Shown in pieces: positions 41,376-50,278 of a stretch of DNA of 64,000 nt. The translations under genes and the position numbers were made by a program. Source of the stretch: Amycolatopsis cihanbeyliensis (lineage in GTDB: Bacteria > Actinomycetota > Actinomycetes > Mycobacteriales > Pseudonocardiaceae); the NCBI RefSeq assembly GCF_006715045.1, contig NZ_VFML01000001.1:5614001-5678000 (forward strand), in the 5' to 3' direction. The notes under the pieces were generated by a model. The model made no database searches. It was given only the letters and a program-made list of their open reading frames with translations, and had not been told where the DNA came from. The number at the start of each line of letters is the position of its first letter. Within the stretch, counting starts at the first letter, position 1.

Positions 41376-41957
41376 TCACAGCAGCAGGTCGGCGAGGGTG
41401 AACGGGTAGACGACGGCGTCCCGGCCGGACTCGTGCTGGTGCAGGCTCAGTCTGGAGTGGAACCAACCCGGCCTGCCGGGAATACCGTTGTGCCGGGTGA
41501 GCCAGAGCATCACCTCGTCGTCCACCCACTTGGCGGGACGCAGCCGATGCAGCCAGTCCTCGTACTCCGCGTAGACCAGTACCCTGCGTAGCTGGCTCGC
41601 CCCGCGAACGGCCTTGATCCAGGACCGGATGAAGCGGTCGTCCACGGCCGCCACCCGGACGTCCAGCGCGGGCGCGAGGGCGCCGGGAGCGAACGCGCCA
41701 AGGGGTCGAGCCGTGCGCACGAAGTGTTCCGCCTGCTCGTTCGCCGCTCCGGGGCGGGCGAAGTGGCGTGCCCCGGTATGCATGCCGACCCGTTGTGCCA
41801 GGCCGAGTTGCTTGCAGGCCGCTGGATCGGTCCAGTTCATGCCCTCGGTGATCGTGATGCTGGCGAATCGGATCCCGGCGGCGCGCGCGGCTCCCCAGTC
41901 GCGCACGGTCTCGTGGTGCGACAGGTTGATCCCGCCCGCGGCGTCCTGTTCGTCCAT
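41376..41957 (-). CDS. GH25 (lysozyme)-like protein with altered catalytic residues
   Basis: A 193-residue protein with the GH25 beginning GINLSHHETVRDWGAARAAG, then FASITITEGMNW, TGARHFARPGAANEQAEHF and ALAPALDVRV. In active GH25 enzymes the first motif is G-I-D-V-S and the last is L-D-x-E; here they read Asn and Arg, so both acidic residues are changed. There is no signal peptide. It is likely a non-catalytic cytosolic relative. It lies between pabB and the ABC/PadR operon on the same strand. Confidence 0.65.
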   Translation of the reverse strand: MDEQDAAGGINLSHHETVRDWGAARAAGIRFASITITEGMNWTDPAACKQLGLAQRVGMHTGARHFARPGAANEQAEHFVRTARPLGAFAPGALAPALDVRVAAVDDRFIRSWIKAVRGASQLRRVLVYAEYEDWLHRLRPAKWVDDEVMLWLTRHNGIPGRPGWFHSRLSLHQHESGRDAVVYPFTLADLLL

Positions 41958-42077
41958 GACCGGCGAGGCTAACCCGCCGGTCGCCTCCGACGTGGGACGA
42001 CAAGGGGCAGGCGCGTCCGGCGGCATGCGGCCCGGGCAGGCGGTCGGTGCCCGCCCGGGCCGGTCGTCGGTGCGGTG

Positions 42078-42845
42078 TCAGGCGTTCTCGCGCTGGAAGG
42101 TGCGAGCGCCCCACAGCACGGCGAGTACGGTCATCGCCAGCAGTACGACTCCGCCGGTGAACAGCGTGTCCATGCTGAAGTCGCCGAGGAACACGCCGCG
42201 CTGCGCCTCCACCACGTGACTGAACGGGTTGATCCGCGAAATGGTGTAGAGCCAGTCGGGCGCCAGCCCGGTGGTGATCGGGATCAGGATTCCGGACAGC
42301 AGCAGCAAGGGCAGCAGGATGGCGTTCAGCAGCGCGGGGAAGGCCTCCTCGCTCTTGAGTCGCAGCGCGAGGGCGTAGGACGAGGACGCGAGGGTGATCG
42401 CCAGCAGGGCCACGATCACCAGGCTGAGCAACACCCCGCCGACCGGAGCGTTCAGCCCGAACGCGACGTAGGCCAGCACGATGAGCAGCGCGGCCTGGAC
42501 GACAGCCTGGATCGCGTTCATCACGACCTTGCCCAACAACAGCGCGAGCCTGCTGACCGGCGTGACCCGCAGCCGCTCGACCACCCCGGTGCGGTAGTCG
42601 GCCAGCAGGGCGAAGCCGACGAACGAGCTGCCGAACAGCGCGATCATCACGATCAGCGCCGGGGTGAAGATCTGCCAGGCGTTGCCGGGCGGGAAGCCCG
42701 GCGTGTTCTGCACCATCTTCTCCATCAGCGGCCCGAACAGGACCAGGTACAGCAAGGGCTGCATGATCTGGATGATCAGCCAGGTCGGGTTGCGGGTGCT
42801 GAGGATCAGGTCCCTGCGGAAGATCAGCCAACTGTCACGCAACAT
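42078..42845 (-). CDS. ABC-2 type transporter permease
   Basis: A 255-residue ABC-2 membrane protein (DrrB-like) with six membrane helices: LVLFGPLMEK, ALIVMIALFGSSFVGFAL, VVMNAIQAVVQAALLIVLAY, LLSLVIVALLAITLASSSYA and others, plus the characteristic RTGVVERLRVTPVSRLALLLGK loop. The ATG at 42845 overlaps the ATPase gene by 11 bp. It forms a drug or lipid exporter with that ATPase. Confidence 0.9.
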   Translation of the reverse strand: MLRDSWLIFRRDLILSTRNPTWLIIQIMQPLLYLVLFGPLMEKMVQNTPGFPPGNAWQIFTPALIVMIALFGSSFVGFALLADYRTGVVERLRVTPVSRLALLLGKVVMNAIQAVVQAALLIVLAYVAFGLNAPVGGVLLSLVIVALLAITLASSSYALALRLKSEEAFPALLNAILLPLLLLSGILIPITTGLAPDWLYTISRINPFSHVVEAQRGVFLGDFSMDTLFTGGVVLLAMTVLAVLWGARTFQRENA

Positions 42846-43833
42846 GGGCGGCCTCCTCGGGCTCCGCGGCCTCGCCGGTGCGTTCCTCGGCATCGCGCAG
42901 GGTGCGGCCGGTCAGGGTGAGGAACACGTCGTCCAGGGTCGGGCGGTGCACCTGCATCGCGGTCATGCCGATATCGGCGGCGTCCAACGCCCTGAGCAGT
43001 TCCGGCATCGCGGTGTCCCCGCGCGGCACCCGGAACCGCACGGTGTCCTCGAGGCAGGTCACTTCGTGCGCGCCCTCGAGTCTCCCGGCGATCTCGGCGG
43101 CCGCGGCCACCGACTCCGCAGGCACGCCGATCTCGACCCCGTCGCCGGAGACCCGGGACTTCAGCGAGTTCGGGCTGCCCTCCGCCACGATCTCACCGTT
43201 GTCGATCACCAGGATGCGGTCGCACAGCGAATCGGCCTCGTCCAGGTAATGGGTGGTCAGGAACAACGTCACACCGTGCTCGGCGCGCAACCGCCGGATG
43301 TGCTCCCACAGGTTCGCCCTGCTCTGCGGATCGAGCCCGGTGGTCGGCTCGTCGAAGAAGACCAGCTTCGGATCGTGGATGAGCCCCAGTGCGATGTCCA
43401 GCCGGCGCCGCTGGCCGCCGGAGAGTGTCTTGGTGAGCCGGTGGTCCAGATTGGCGAGATCGAGCTGCTCGGTGAGCGTGGCGCCACGCCTGCGCGCGTC
43501 GGCCTTGCTCAGCCCGTACAGCATCCCCTGGAGCTCGATCTCCTCGGCCACCTTGTACTCCGGGGCGGTGCCGCCGCCCTGCGCGACGTACCCGATGCGC
43601 CTGCGTACGCCCACCGGATCCTTCCGCAGGTCGCAGCCGGCCACCGTCGCCTCGCCCGAGGTCGGGCGCAGCAGCGTGGTGAGCATGCGCAGGGTGGTGG
43701 TCTTGCCGGCGCCGTTCGGGCCGAGGAAGCCGAGGAGCTCGCCCTCGGCCACATCGAGGTCGACGCCCTTGACCGCGTCGACGGTGCGGCCGCGGGCGGC
43801 GAACCGCCTGGCGAGGCCGCGTGCCTTGATCAT
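42835..43833 (-). CDS. ABC transporter ATP-binding protein, DrrA-like
   Basis: A 332-residue ATPase. Walker A GPNGAGKTTTL, Q-loop YVAQGGG, signature LSGGQRRRLDIALGL, Walker B LVFFDEPTTGLD and switch His in LTTHYLDEADSL are all intact; the C-terminal DrrA-type domain follows from about 235. ATG 43833 has GAGGGG upstream. It is probably repressed by the adjacent PadR protein through palindromes just upstream. Confidence 0.92.
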   Translation of the reverse strand: MIKARGLARRFAARGRTVDAVKGVDLDVAEGELLGFLGPNGAGKTTTLRMLTTLLRPTSGEATVAGCDLRKDPVGVRRRIGYVAQGGGTAPEYKVAEEIELQGMLYGLSKADARRRGATLTEQLDLANLDHRLTKTLSGGQRRRLDIALGLIHDPKLVFFDEPTTGLDPQSRANLWEHIRRLRAEHGVTLFLTTHYLDEADSLCDRILVIDNGEIVAEGSPNSLKSRVSGDGVEIGVPAESVAAAAEIAGRLEGAHEVTCLEDTVRFRVPRGDTAMPELLRALDAADIGMTAMQVHRPTLDDVFLTLTGRTLRDAEERTGEAAEPEEAAHVA

Positions 43834-43850
43834 GGGATTCCCCTCTTCGG

Positions 43851-43916
43851 TAGTCAAACTTGACTAACTAGCGATGTCACTCTGCCGGGTCAGTCGTAGG
43901 TAGTCAAATTTGATTA
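43851..43916. promoter_or_regulatory. Two palindromic operators before the ABC operon
   Basis: TAGTCAA-AC-TTGACTA (43851-43866) is a perfect 7+2+7 inverted repeat, and TAGTCAA-AT-TTGATTA (43901-43916) repeats it with one change, 50 bp away (about five helical turns). The second covers the stop codon of the PadR gene. They are likely PadR sites controlling the ABC genes. Confidence 0.65.
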
Positions 43917-44507
43917 TTCGGCGCCACCGGGCTCGCCGAAGGCGTGGTCGGAGTCGTCGGCCAGCACGTACTCGCCGGCCCGCAACCGCTCGATGAGCTC
44001 TCGTAGCCAGCTCGCCCTGGCCTCGGCGGTGCGCTGCCACAGCCGGTACAGCTCGGTGACATGCGCGGGGTGCCCCCAGCTCGTGCCCTCCTCGAGTAGC
44101 AGCCGGGAGCTCTCCTCGTCGCCTTCCAGCCGGATCAGCTGCTGCTTGAGCAGGCCGATCAGCCGCTGCCTCGGCTGCGTGGTGAGCAGCACCAGCGCCG
44201 CGGGCAACTCGAACCCGGTCGCGCTGGGCCGGGCCAGCGCCTGCGCGATCAGGATCTGGAACTCGGCCTCGCCGGTCTCGGTGATCCGGTACGCCACCCG
44301 TTCCGGCCCTGACCCGCCCTGCTCGGTCTCCACCTGCTCGAGCAGGCCTTCGGTGGTCATCTTCTTCAGCGCGTGGTAGATCGACCCCGGCTGGATGTTG
44401 GCCCACTTGTCGGCGGACCAGGTCTGCAGCTCACGGCGCACCTGATAGCCGTGTGCCTTGCCGTACATCCGCACGACTCCGAGCACCAGCAGTCTGGTCG
44501 CGGACAA
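43914..44507 (-). CDS. PadR family transcriptional regulator
   Basis: A 197-residue PadR protein: LSATRLLVLGVVRMYGKAHG and YQVRREL, winged helix ADKWANIQPGSIYHALKKM with TEGLLEQVETEQ, and a C-terminal helical domain with ALVLLTTQPRQRLIGLLKQQ. The start is TTG 44507, with GGGAGGA six bases upstream, and gives the normal family N-terminus. It lies directly upstream of the ABC genes on the same strand, and the two palindromes lie between it and them. Confidence 0.87.
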   Translation of the reverse strand: MSATRLLVLGVVRMYGKAHGYQVRRELQTWSADKWANIQPGSIYHALKKMTTEGLLEQVETEQGGSGPERVAYRITETGEAEFQILIAQALARPSATGFELPAALVLLTTQPRQRLIGLLKQQLIRLEGDEESSRLLLEEGTSWGHPAHVTELYRLWQRTAEARASWLRELIERLRAGEYVLADDSDHAFGEPGGAE

Positions 44508-44558
44508 CGATCCTCCCGAGATGAGATAGGCGAGACGCCCTCCGTAGGCTAAACAGCC

Positions 44559-46355
44559 ATGAGCACCCCCGTGTTGACAGCGGTGGCCTGGCCCTATGCC
44601 AACGGCCCCCGGCACATCGGCCACGTCTCCGGTATCGGCGTCCCCTCGGACGTGTTCGCGCGGTACCAGCGAATGGCGGGCAACCGGGTGCTGATGGTCT
44701 CCGGCAGCGATGAGCACGGCACGCCGATCCTGGTGCAGGCCGACAAGGAGGGGCTCACCCCGCGGCAGACGGCCGACAAGTACCACCGGGTGATCGCCGA
44801 GGACCTGCGCGGGCTCGGCGTGACCTACGACCTCTACACCCGCACCACCACCGGCAACCACGAGCAGGTGGTGCAGGAGATCTTCCTTGCCCTGTACCGC
44901 AACGGCTACGTGGTGCCGAGAACGACGACCGGCGCGATCAGCCCGTCCACCGGCCGGACCCTGCCGGACCGCTACATCGAGGGCACCTGCCCGATCTGCG
45001 GCTACGACGGCGCCCGCGGCGACCAGTGCGACAACTGCGGCAACCAACTCGACGCCGCCGAGCTGATCAACCCGGTGTCCAGGGTCAACGGGGAGAAGCC
45101 GAAGTTCATCGAGACCGAGCACCTGTTCCTCGACCTGCCCGCGTTCACCGACTCGCTCGGCAAGTGGCTGGCCACCAGGACCGGCTGGCGGTCCAACGTC
45201 CTGAACTTCACCCGCAACCTGGTGGACGACATGCGCCCCCGGCCGATCACCCGCGATCTGGACTGGGGCGTGAAGATCCCGCTGGACGGCTGGCGGGACG
45301 AGCCGCTGAAGCGGTTCTACGTGTGGTTCGACGCGGTGATCGGGTACTTCTCGGCCAGTGTCGAATGGGCCCGCCGCAGCGGTGAGCCGGACGCCTGGCG
45401 GCAGTGGTGGAACGACCCGGAAGCCGAGCTCGTGTACTTCATGGGCAAGGACAACATCACCTTCCACGCCCAGATCTGGCCCGCGCTGCTGCTCGGGCAC
45501 AACGGGCAGGGCGACAGGGGCGGCGAGCCGGGTCCCTACGACGCGCTGAACCTGCCGACCGAGATCGCCTCCAGCGAGTTCCTCACGATGAGCGGCTCGA
45601 AGTTCTCCACCTCCCGCGGGACGGTCATCTACCTGCACGACTTCCTGCGCGAGTTCGGCCCGGACACTCTGCGCTACTTCATCTCGGCGGCCGGCCCCGA
45701 GACCCAGGACGTGGACTTCACCTGGGACGAGTTCACCCGCCGGATCAACTTCGAGCTGGCCAACGAGTGGGGCAACCTGGTCAACCGGTCCATCTCGATG
45801 GCGCACAAGAACAACGGGGCGGTACCCCGGCCGCAGGTCCCGCGGGCCGCCGACGAGGAGCTGAAGGCGCTGTCCCGGCAGGCCTTCGAGACCGTCGGCG
45901 AGAACCTGCGCCGCTCCCGGTTCCGGGCCGGGATCGGCGAGGCCATGCGCGTGGTGTCGGCGGCCAACAAGTACCTCTCCGAGCAGGAGCCGTGGAAGCT
46001 GAAGGACGACCCCGAGCGTAGGGACACGGTGCTGCATACCGCGTTGCAGGTGGTCTCGGATGCCAACACCCTGCTCACGCCGTTCCTGCCGCATTCGGCG
46101 CAGAAGGTGCACGAGGCGATGGGCGGCACCGGGGTGTGGGCGGCGCAGCCGGAGCTGACCGACGCCGAGGACCTCGACGTACCCGGCCGGATCAACCCGA
46201 TCCTCACCGGTGACTACACCGGCGAGCAGGCGCGCTGGGAGTCGATGCCGGTCGAGGTGGGCAGGCCACTGGCCAAGCCGAGCCCCCTGTTCGCCAAGCT
46301 GGACCCGAAGCTGGCCGAGACCGGACCGGAGTGGGCCCCCATTGTCCAAGCGTGA
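44559..46355 (+). CDS. metG: Methionine--tRNA ligase
   Basis: A 598-residue class I synthetase charging tRNA-Met. The HIGH motif is in [12 protein letters not shown], the zinc knuckle [18 protein letters not shown] near residue 147, and the KMSKS loop reads [11 protein letters not shown] near 346. The anticodon-binding helical domain follows from about 385. No C-terminal tRNA-binding extension. It is followed directly by tatD, as in mycobacteria. Confidence 0.96.
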   Translation: MSTPVLTAVAWPYANGPRHIGHVSGIGVPSDVFARYQRMAGNRVLMVSGSDEHGTPILVQADKEGLTPRQTADKYHRVIAEDLRGLGVTYDLYTRTTTGNHEQVVQEIFLALYRNGYVVPRTTTGAISPSTGRTLPDRYIEGTCPICGYDGARGDQCDNCGNQLDAAELINPVSRVNGEKPKFIETEHLFLDLPAFTDSLGKWLATRTGWRSNVLNFTRNLVDDMRPRPITRDLDWGVKIPLDGWRDEPLKRFYVWFDAVIGYFSASVEWARRSGEPDAWRQWWNDPEAELVYFMGKDNITFHAQIWPALLLGHNGQGDRGGEPGPYDALNLPTEIASSEFLTMSGSKFSTSRGTVIYLHDFLREFGPDTLRYFISAAGPETQDVDFTWDEFTRRINFELANEWGNLVNRSISMAHKNNGAVPRPQVPRAADEELKALSRQAFETVGENLRRSRFRAGIGEAMRVVSAANKYLSEQEPWKLKDDPERRDTVLHTALQVVSDANTLLTPFLPHSAQKVHEAMGGTGVWAAQPELTDAEDLDVPGRINPILTGDYTGEQARWESMPVEVGRPLAKPSPLFAKLDPKLAETGPEWAPIVQA

Positions 46356-47187
46356 ACAGTCCAAGCGTGAACTGCCGCCGATCCCGGAGACCCTTCCGGT
46401 ACCGGCCGTCGACTCGCACACTCATCTGGACGCCTGCGGCGCGGCGACCGCCGCGGACGTCGCCGGGATGGCCGACCGGGCCGAGCGGGCCGGGATCGCC
46501 AGGATGGTGACCGTCGCGGACGACCTCACCGCGGCCCGCTGGGCCGTACGGGCGTCTACATGGGACGAACGAGTGTTCGCCGCGGTGGCGATACATCCCA
46601 CGCGTACCAAGGATTTCGGCGAGACCGAGAAATCCGAAGTGGAACGACTGGCCGCCGAGGAGCGAGTGGTCGCCGTCGGGGAGACCGGCCTGGACTACTA
46701 CTGGGACTACTCGCCGCCCGAGGCGCAGCGGGAGGCTTTTCGCTGGCATATCGACCTGGCCAAGCGGGTGGGCAAGCCGCTGATGATCCACGACCGGGAC
46801 GCGCACGAGGACGTGCTGCGCGTCCTGGACGAGGAGGGCGCACCGGACGAGGTGATCTTCCACTGCTTCTCCGGGGACACCGGGATGGCCCGGCGGTGTG
46901 TCGACGCCGGCTGGGTCCTTTCCTTCGCGGGCACCGTGACCTTCCGCAACGCGCGGGAGCTGCACGAGGCGGCCAAGCTGGTTCCGGCCGACCAGTTCCT
47001 GGTGGAGACCGACGCGCCGTACCTCACCCCGCACCCGTTCCGCGGCAGGCCGGGGGAGCCGTACTGCGCCGCCTACACCGTGCGGGGCCTTGCCGAGCTG
47101 CGGGAACAGCCCGTCGAGGAGATCGCCGCCGCGGCGGACGCCAATGCCGATCGCGTGTTCCGCCTGCGCGCAGTCACGGTGGGTTGA
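46342..47187 (+). CDS. tatD: TatD family deoxyribonuclease
   Basis: A 281-residue metal-dependent hydrolase. Metal ligands are in [10 protein letters not shown] near residue 25, [13 protein letters not shown] near 112 and [15 protein letters not shown] near 223; [11 protein letters not shown] carries another His. Members are 3'-5' exonucleases in DNA repair and quality control. The start is uncertain: TTG 46342 inside the end of metG is in frame. The start region contains a 15-bp tandem duplication. Order metG-tatD-rpfB-ksgA is conserved. Confidence 0.9.
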   Translation: MSKREQSKRELPPIPETLPVPAVDSHTHLDACGAATAADVAGMADRAERAGIARMVTVADDLTAARWAVRASTWDERVFAAVAIHPTRTKDFGETEKSEVERLAAEERVVAVGETGLDYYWDYSPPEAQREAFRWHIDLAKRVGKPLMIHDRDAHEDVLRVLDEEGAPDEVIFHCFSGDTGMARRCVDAGWVLSFAGTVTFRNARELHEAAKLVPADQFLVETDAPYLTPHPFRGRPGEPYCAAYTVRGLAELREQPVEEIAAAADANADRVFRLRAVTVG

Positions 47188-47572
47188 ACACATTGCGACA
47201 TTCGAGCGAAGGCAAGCGGCCACCCGGTTGGGACAGTGACGCGAAGCGTCGCCGTTTGGGCGGCGAAGGGAGACGGGTGGGTGTGATGAGCGTCACGACA
47301 ATCCGGGGGGTGTTTGCGCAACCCGGCAGGCTTCGTTACTGTCCCGTGATCGTGCCGGTTGGTAGCTCAGCGTGGAGCTTCGGCGGGTACGCCCACAGTC
47401 ACGTCAGTGCACGTCGGGGATCGCGGTGCGGGGTTCGCCCCGGGCCGCTGGGGATGGCGCTGACTGCGGGAGCCGGACATAACGGTGCGCTCGACGAGCG
47501 GGCCGAGATGAAGGCAGTAGCTCAGGTGAGCTCATCGGGCTTTTGGGCTTTTTCGCGAAAGGGATCGACCCT
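47188..47572 (+). promoter_or_regulatory. Structured leader and promoter region of rpfB
   Basis: A 385-bp gene-free stretch. At its start CACCCG (47221-47226) faces CGGGTG (47274-47279) around two small hairpins (GACGC-GAA-GCGTC and CCG-N6-CGG). A promoter-like TTGCGC (47314), 17-bp spacer and TACTGT (47337) follow. The next 170 bases are rich in stems. The palindrome AGCTCAGGTGAGCT (47519-47532) and two T-tracts (GGGCTTTT, GGGCTTTTT) lie just before the rpfB start and resemble an intrinsic terminator. This suggests attenuation or a riboswitch, as known for other rpf genes; no class can be assigned by eye. Confidence 0.5.
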
Positions 47573-49054
47573 GTGACTGGTAGATACGGGCACGCTGGTG
47601 CGGGCTCCGGGGGCCTCGCGACACTGGAGCGCCCGGACGGCGGCGACTCGGGTGATTTCGACTACTTCGGCTACTCGCCGAACCCCGACATCACGCCACA
47701 GGACGTGTTCGCCGCGCTCGGGCCGGACGCCGACGACCTGATGGCCGAGGCCTCGGTCGACGTGGACGAGCTGATCCGGCTGGTCAACGCCGAGACCACC
47801 ATGCTGCCGCCGATCGTCCTTCCGGACGAGGTCGGCGAGGACCGGGTGGGCAAAAAGGCCGGTAAGCAGGCCAAGGCCAGGACCGAGGAAGCCGCGGACG
47901 ATCTCGAGGACGGCCTGGTCGCCGCCACCAAGAGCTGGAAGAAGCGCTTCCTCAAGGGCACCATCCTCGCCGTACTGATCACGCTGACCGGCGGTGGCGC
48001 CGCCGCGCTGGCGATGAACAAGAACGTCACCGTCAACGTCGACGGTGAGAACCAGACCGTGCGCAGCTTCGGCGACACCGTCGGCGAGGTGCTCGACGAC
48101 GCCGGTCTCTCGGTCGGGGCGCACGACGCGCTCTCGCCCTCCCCGCAGACCGCGGTCGGCGATGGCGGGGTCATCAAGCTGGAGCGGGGGCGCAAGCTCA
48201 ACGTCATCGTGGACGGCACCGCGCGCGAGTCCTGGGTGCGCGCGACGAGCGTCGGCGAGGCATTGCAGCAACTCGAGCTGTCCCACGTGCTCGAGGGCGG
48301 CAACACCTGGATGTCGGCCCCCGCGGACGGCGAGGTCCCGCTGGACGGGATGACCCTCGAGGTCAAGACGCTGAAGAACATCACCCTCTACGACGGCGGC
48401 AACCAGCCTCGCGAGCTGACCACGCACGCGGTCACCACCAAGGAGTTGCTCGGCGAGCTGCAGCTGACCCTCGGTCCGGAGGACGAGGCCGAAGGCGGCC
48501 TCGACTACAAGCTGCTGGACGGTGCCGAGGTGCACATCAGCCGTACCGGCGTCTCGGTGGTGAACGAGACCGAGACGATCGAACCGCCTGTCCAGACGAT
48601 CAACGACTCGACCATGGAGAAGGGCACCGAAGAGGTCGAGGAAGAGGGCGAAGCGGGCGAGCGGATCGTCACCTACCGGGTGACCAAGAAGAACGACAAG
48701 GAAGTCGCCCGCGAGGAGCTCTCCACCAAGATCGTCAAGGAGGCCGAGCCCAAGGTCGTCCGGGTCGGCACCAAGGAGCCCGAGGTCCCGCCGGTGACCG
48801 GCGGCGCGGTGTGGGACCGGCTGGCGGAGTGCGAGTCCGGTGGCAACTGGTCCATCAACACCGGCAACAGCTACTACGGCGGTCTGCAGTTCAACAAGGG
48901 CACCTGGGACGCCTACGGCGGCAGCCAGTACGCGGCCTACCCGCACCAGGCGAGCAGGGAGCAGCAGATCGCCATCGCCACCAAGCTGCGCGACGACCGC
49001 GGCGGCTACGGCGCCTGGCCCAAGTGCTCCCGCGAACTGGGCCTGCCGCGCTGA
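47573..49054 (+). CDS. rpfB: Resuscitation-promoting factor RpfB
   Basis: A 493-residue cell-wall lytic protein that cleaves peptidoglycan to promote regrowth. A hydrophilic N-terminal region of about 120 residues precedes one membrane helix (FLKGTILAVLITLTGGGAAA). Three DUF348 repeats (KNVTVNVDGENQTVRSFGDT and two more) and a G5 domain (VVNETETIEPPVQTINDSTM region) follow, then the C-terminal Rpf lysozyme-like domain with catalytic Glu in AECESGGNWSINTG near 424. GTG 47573 is chosen (AAAGGGA upstream); a TTG at 47543 is also in frame. Confidence 0.94.
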   Translation: MTGRYGHAGAGSGGLATLERPDGGDSGDFDYFGYSPNPDITPQDVFAALGPDADDLMAEASVDVDELIRLVNAETTMLPPIVLPDEVGEDRVGKKAGKQAKARTEEAADDLEDGLVAATKSWKKRFLKGTILAVLITLTGGGAAALAMNKNVTVNVDGENQTVRSFGDTVGEVLDDAGLSVGAHDALSPSPQTAVGDGGVIKLERGRKLNVIVDGTARESWVRATSVGEALQQLELSHVLEGGNTWMSAPADGEVPLDGMTLEVKTLKNITLYDGGNQPRELTTHAVTTKELLGELQLTLGPEDEAEGGLDYKLLDGAEVHISRTGVSVVNETETIEPPVQTINDSTMEKGTEEVEEEGEAGERIVTYRVTKKNDKEVAREELSTKIVKEAEPKVVRVGTKEPEVPPVTGGAVWDRLAECESGGNWSINTGNSYYGGLQFNKGTWDAYGGSQYAAYPHQASREQQIAIATKLRDDRGGYGAWPKCSRELGLPR

Positions 49055-49083
49055 GTTCCTGGCCGGGAGCCTAGGCTTGGCCG

Positions 49084-49941
49084 GTGGTTGAACCGTCGGA
49101 AACCGCCCTGCTCGGGCCGTCCGAGATCCGGGGACTCGCCGACGAGCTGCGTATCCGGCCGACCAAGAAGCTCGGGCAGAACTTCGTGCACGACCCGAAC
49201 ACCGTGCGCCGCATCGTCGAGCTCGCCGGGGTCGGCGGCACGGATGTCGTGCTGGAGGTCGGCCCGGGGCTCGGCTCACTGACCCTCGGCCTGCTCGGCA
49301 CCGGTGCGCGGGTCGTCGCCGTTGAGGTGGACCCGGTGCTGGCCACCCGGCTGCCGGACACCGTGCGGCGGCAGGCGCCCGGCGCGTCCGGGCGCCTTTC
49401 CGTGCTCGCGGCCGACGCGCTGCGGCTGGCGGCGGAGGACCTGCCGGAGCGGCCCTCGGTCCTGGTGGCCAACCTGCCCTACAACGTGGCCGTGCCCGTG
49501 CTGCTGCACCTGCTGGCCGAGCTGACCTCGCTGGGTCGCGGGCTGGTGATGGTGCAGACCGAGGTGGCCGACCGGATGGCGGCCGGCCCCGGCAGCAGGG
49601 TCTACGGCGTGCCGAGCGCGAAGCTGGCCTGGTACGGGCGGGCGCGTAAGGTCGCCGCCGTGCCGCGGTCGGTGTTCTGGCCGGTGCCGAACGTCGACTC
49701 CTCGCTGGTGGCCTTCGAACGCGCCGCGCCCCCCGCCGGGCCGGACCGGGACACCGTGTTCGCCGCCGTCGACGCCGCGTTCGCGCAGCGGCGCAAGACG
49801 TTGCGTGCCGCGCTCGCCGGCTGGGCCGGTTCGTCCGCCCGCGCCGAGGCCCTCCTCACGGCGGCCGGTATCGACCCGCGTACCCGCGGTGAGCAGCTCA
49901 CCATCCACGACTTCACCCGCCTGGCAGCGGGGGATGTGTGA
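49084..49941 (+). CDS. rsmA: 16S rRNA dimethyladenosine transferase
   Basis: A 285-residue SAM-dependent enzyme (KsgA) that dimethylates A1518 and A1519 of 16S rRNA. Motifs are [32 protein letters not shown], the catalytic [11 protein letters not shown] and [17 protein letters not shown] start 29 bp after rpfB; probably co-transcribed with it. The gene usually followed by ispE is here followed by an unrelated insertion. Confidence 0.95.
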   Translation: MVEPSETALLGPSEIRGLADELRIRPTKKLGQNFVHDPNTVRRIVELAGVGGTDVVLEVGPGLGSLTLGLLGTGARVVAVEVDPVLATRLPDTVRRQAPGASGRLSVLAADALRLAAEDLPERPSVLVANLPYNVAVPVLLHLLAELTSLGRGLVMVQTEVADRMAAGPGSRVYGVPSAKLAWYGRARKVAAVPRSVFWPVPNVDSSLVAFERAAPPAGPDRDTVFAAVDAAFAQRRKTLRAALAGWAGSSARAEALLTAAGIDPRTRGEQLTIHDFTRLAAGDV

Positions 49942-49995
49942 TGTCGGTCAAGAGGCTTGCGTTGCCGGGGGCTTTTCCGGTCTACTCATAACGTA

Positions 49996-50082
49996 TCCAT
50001 CCCGAGCGGCTGAGAGACCTGGATCGCAGATGCCGCAGCAACCACCCGCGGGCGGGCAGGTGCTACAGCCAGGACCGATGGA
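49996..50082 (+). promoter_or_regulatory. S-box-type (SAM) riboswitch candidate
   Basis: Nested pairings fit a SAM-I or SAM-I/IV fold: P1 TCCATC (49996-50001) with GATGGA (50077-50082), P2 GCGGC (50006-50010) with GCCGC (50032-50036), and CCTGG (50018-50022) with CCAGG (50069-50073). The class hallmarks GCAACC (50038) and GGTGCTA (50059) flank a GC stem. The 3' strand of P1 overlaps the Shine-Dalgarno GGAGGA (50080-50085) of the leader ORF, so ligand binding would hide it. The downstream gene is MetN-like, which fits methionine control. Confidence 0.7.
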
Positions 50083-50089
50083 GGAATCC

Positions 50090-50182
50090 GTGTACAGGTC
50101 CCGAATGCTCACCCGGCGCCGAGTCGTCGACGAGTGCCGCCGCACGGTCAGCGCATGTCGTCGGCGCACCGTCTTCGCCTGA
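50090..50182 (+). CDS. Short Arg/Cys-rich leader peptide
   Basis: A 30-residue ORF starting GTG (MYRSRMLTRRR, then VVDECRRTVSACRRRTVFA), with GGAGGA four bases before. It resembles the small putative leader peptides of streptomycetes (LTRRRHVDLLR...C pattern) placed before sulfur-assimilation genes. It contains two Cys and eleven Arg, so slow translation at Cys codons could control the downstream gene. It sits between the riboswitch and the MetN-like gene; an in-frame ATG at 50078 would add four residues. Confidence 0.6.
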   Translation: MYRSRMLTRRRVVDECRRTVSACRRRTVFA

Positions 50183-50278
50183 TTCCGTTTCCCGTTCGTT
50201 GTCGCGCCGCCCACCGCGAGCGGCGCACCCGGTGGCGGTGGCGCGCCTGATCAGGCAGCGCCCGTGTTTGGAGCATCC

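Noticed and set aside
47366..47440. tRNA-like segment (TAGCTCAGCGTGGAGC resembles a D-arm) in the rpfB leader
   Set aside because: The D-loop is too short, and there is no proper anticodon stem or T-arm consensus at the right distance. It is better seen as part of a structured leader.
50006..50045. TPP riboswitch, because of CTGAGAG and a CCTGGATC stretch
   Set aside because: The rest of the TPP core is absent, while the GCAACC/GGTGCTA hallmarks and nested P1-P2 pairings fit the S-box class, and the downstream gene is MetN-like, not thiamine-related.
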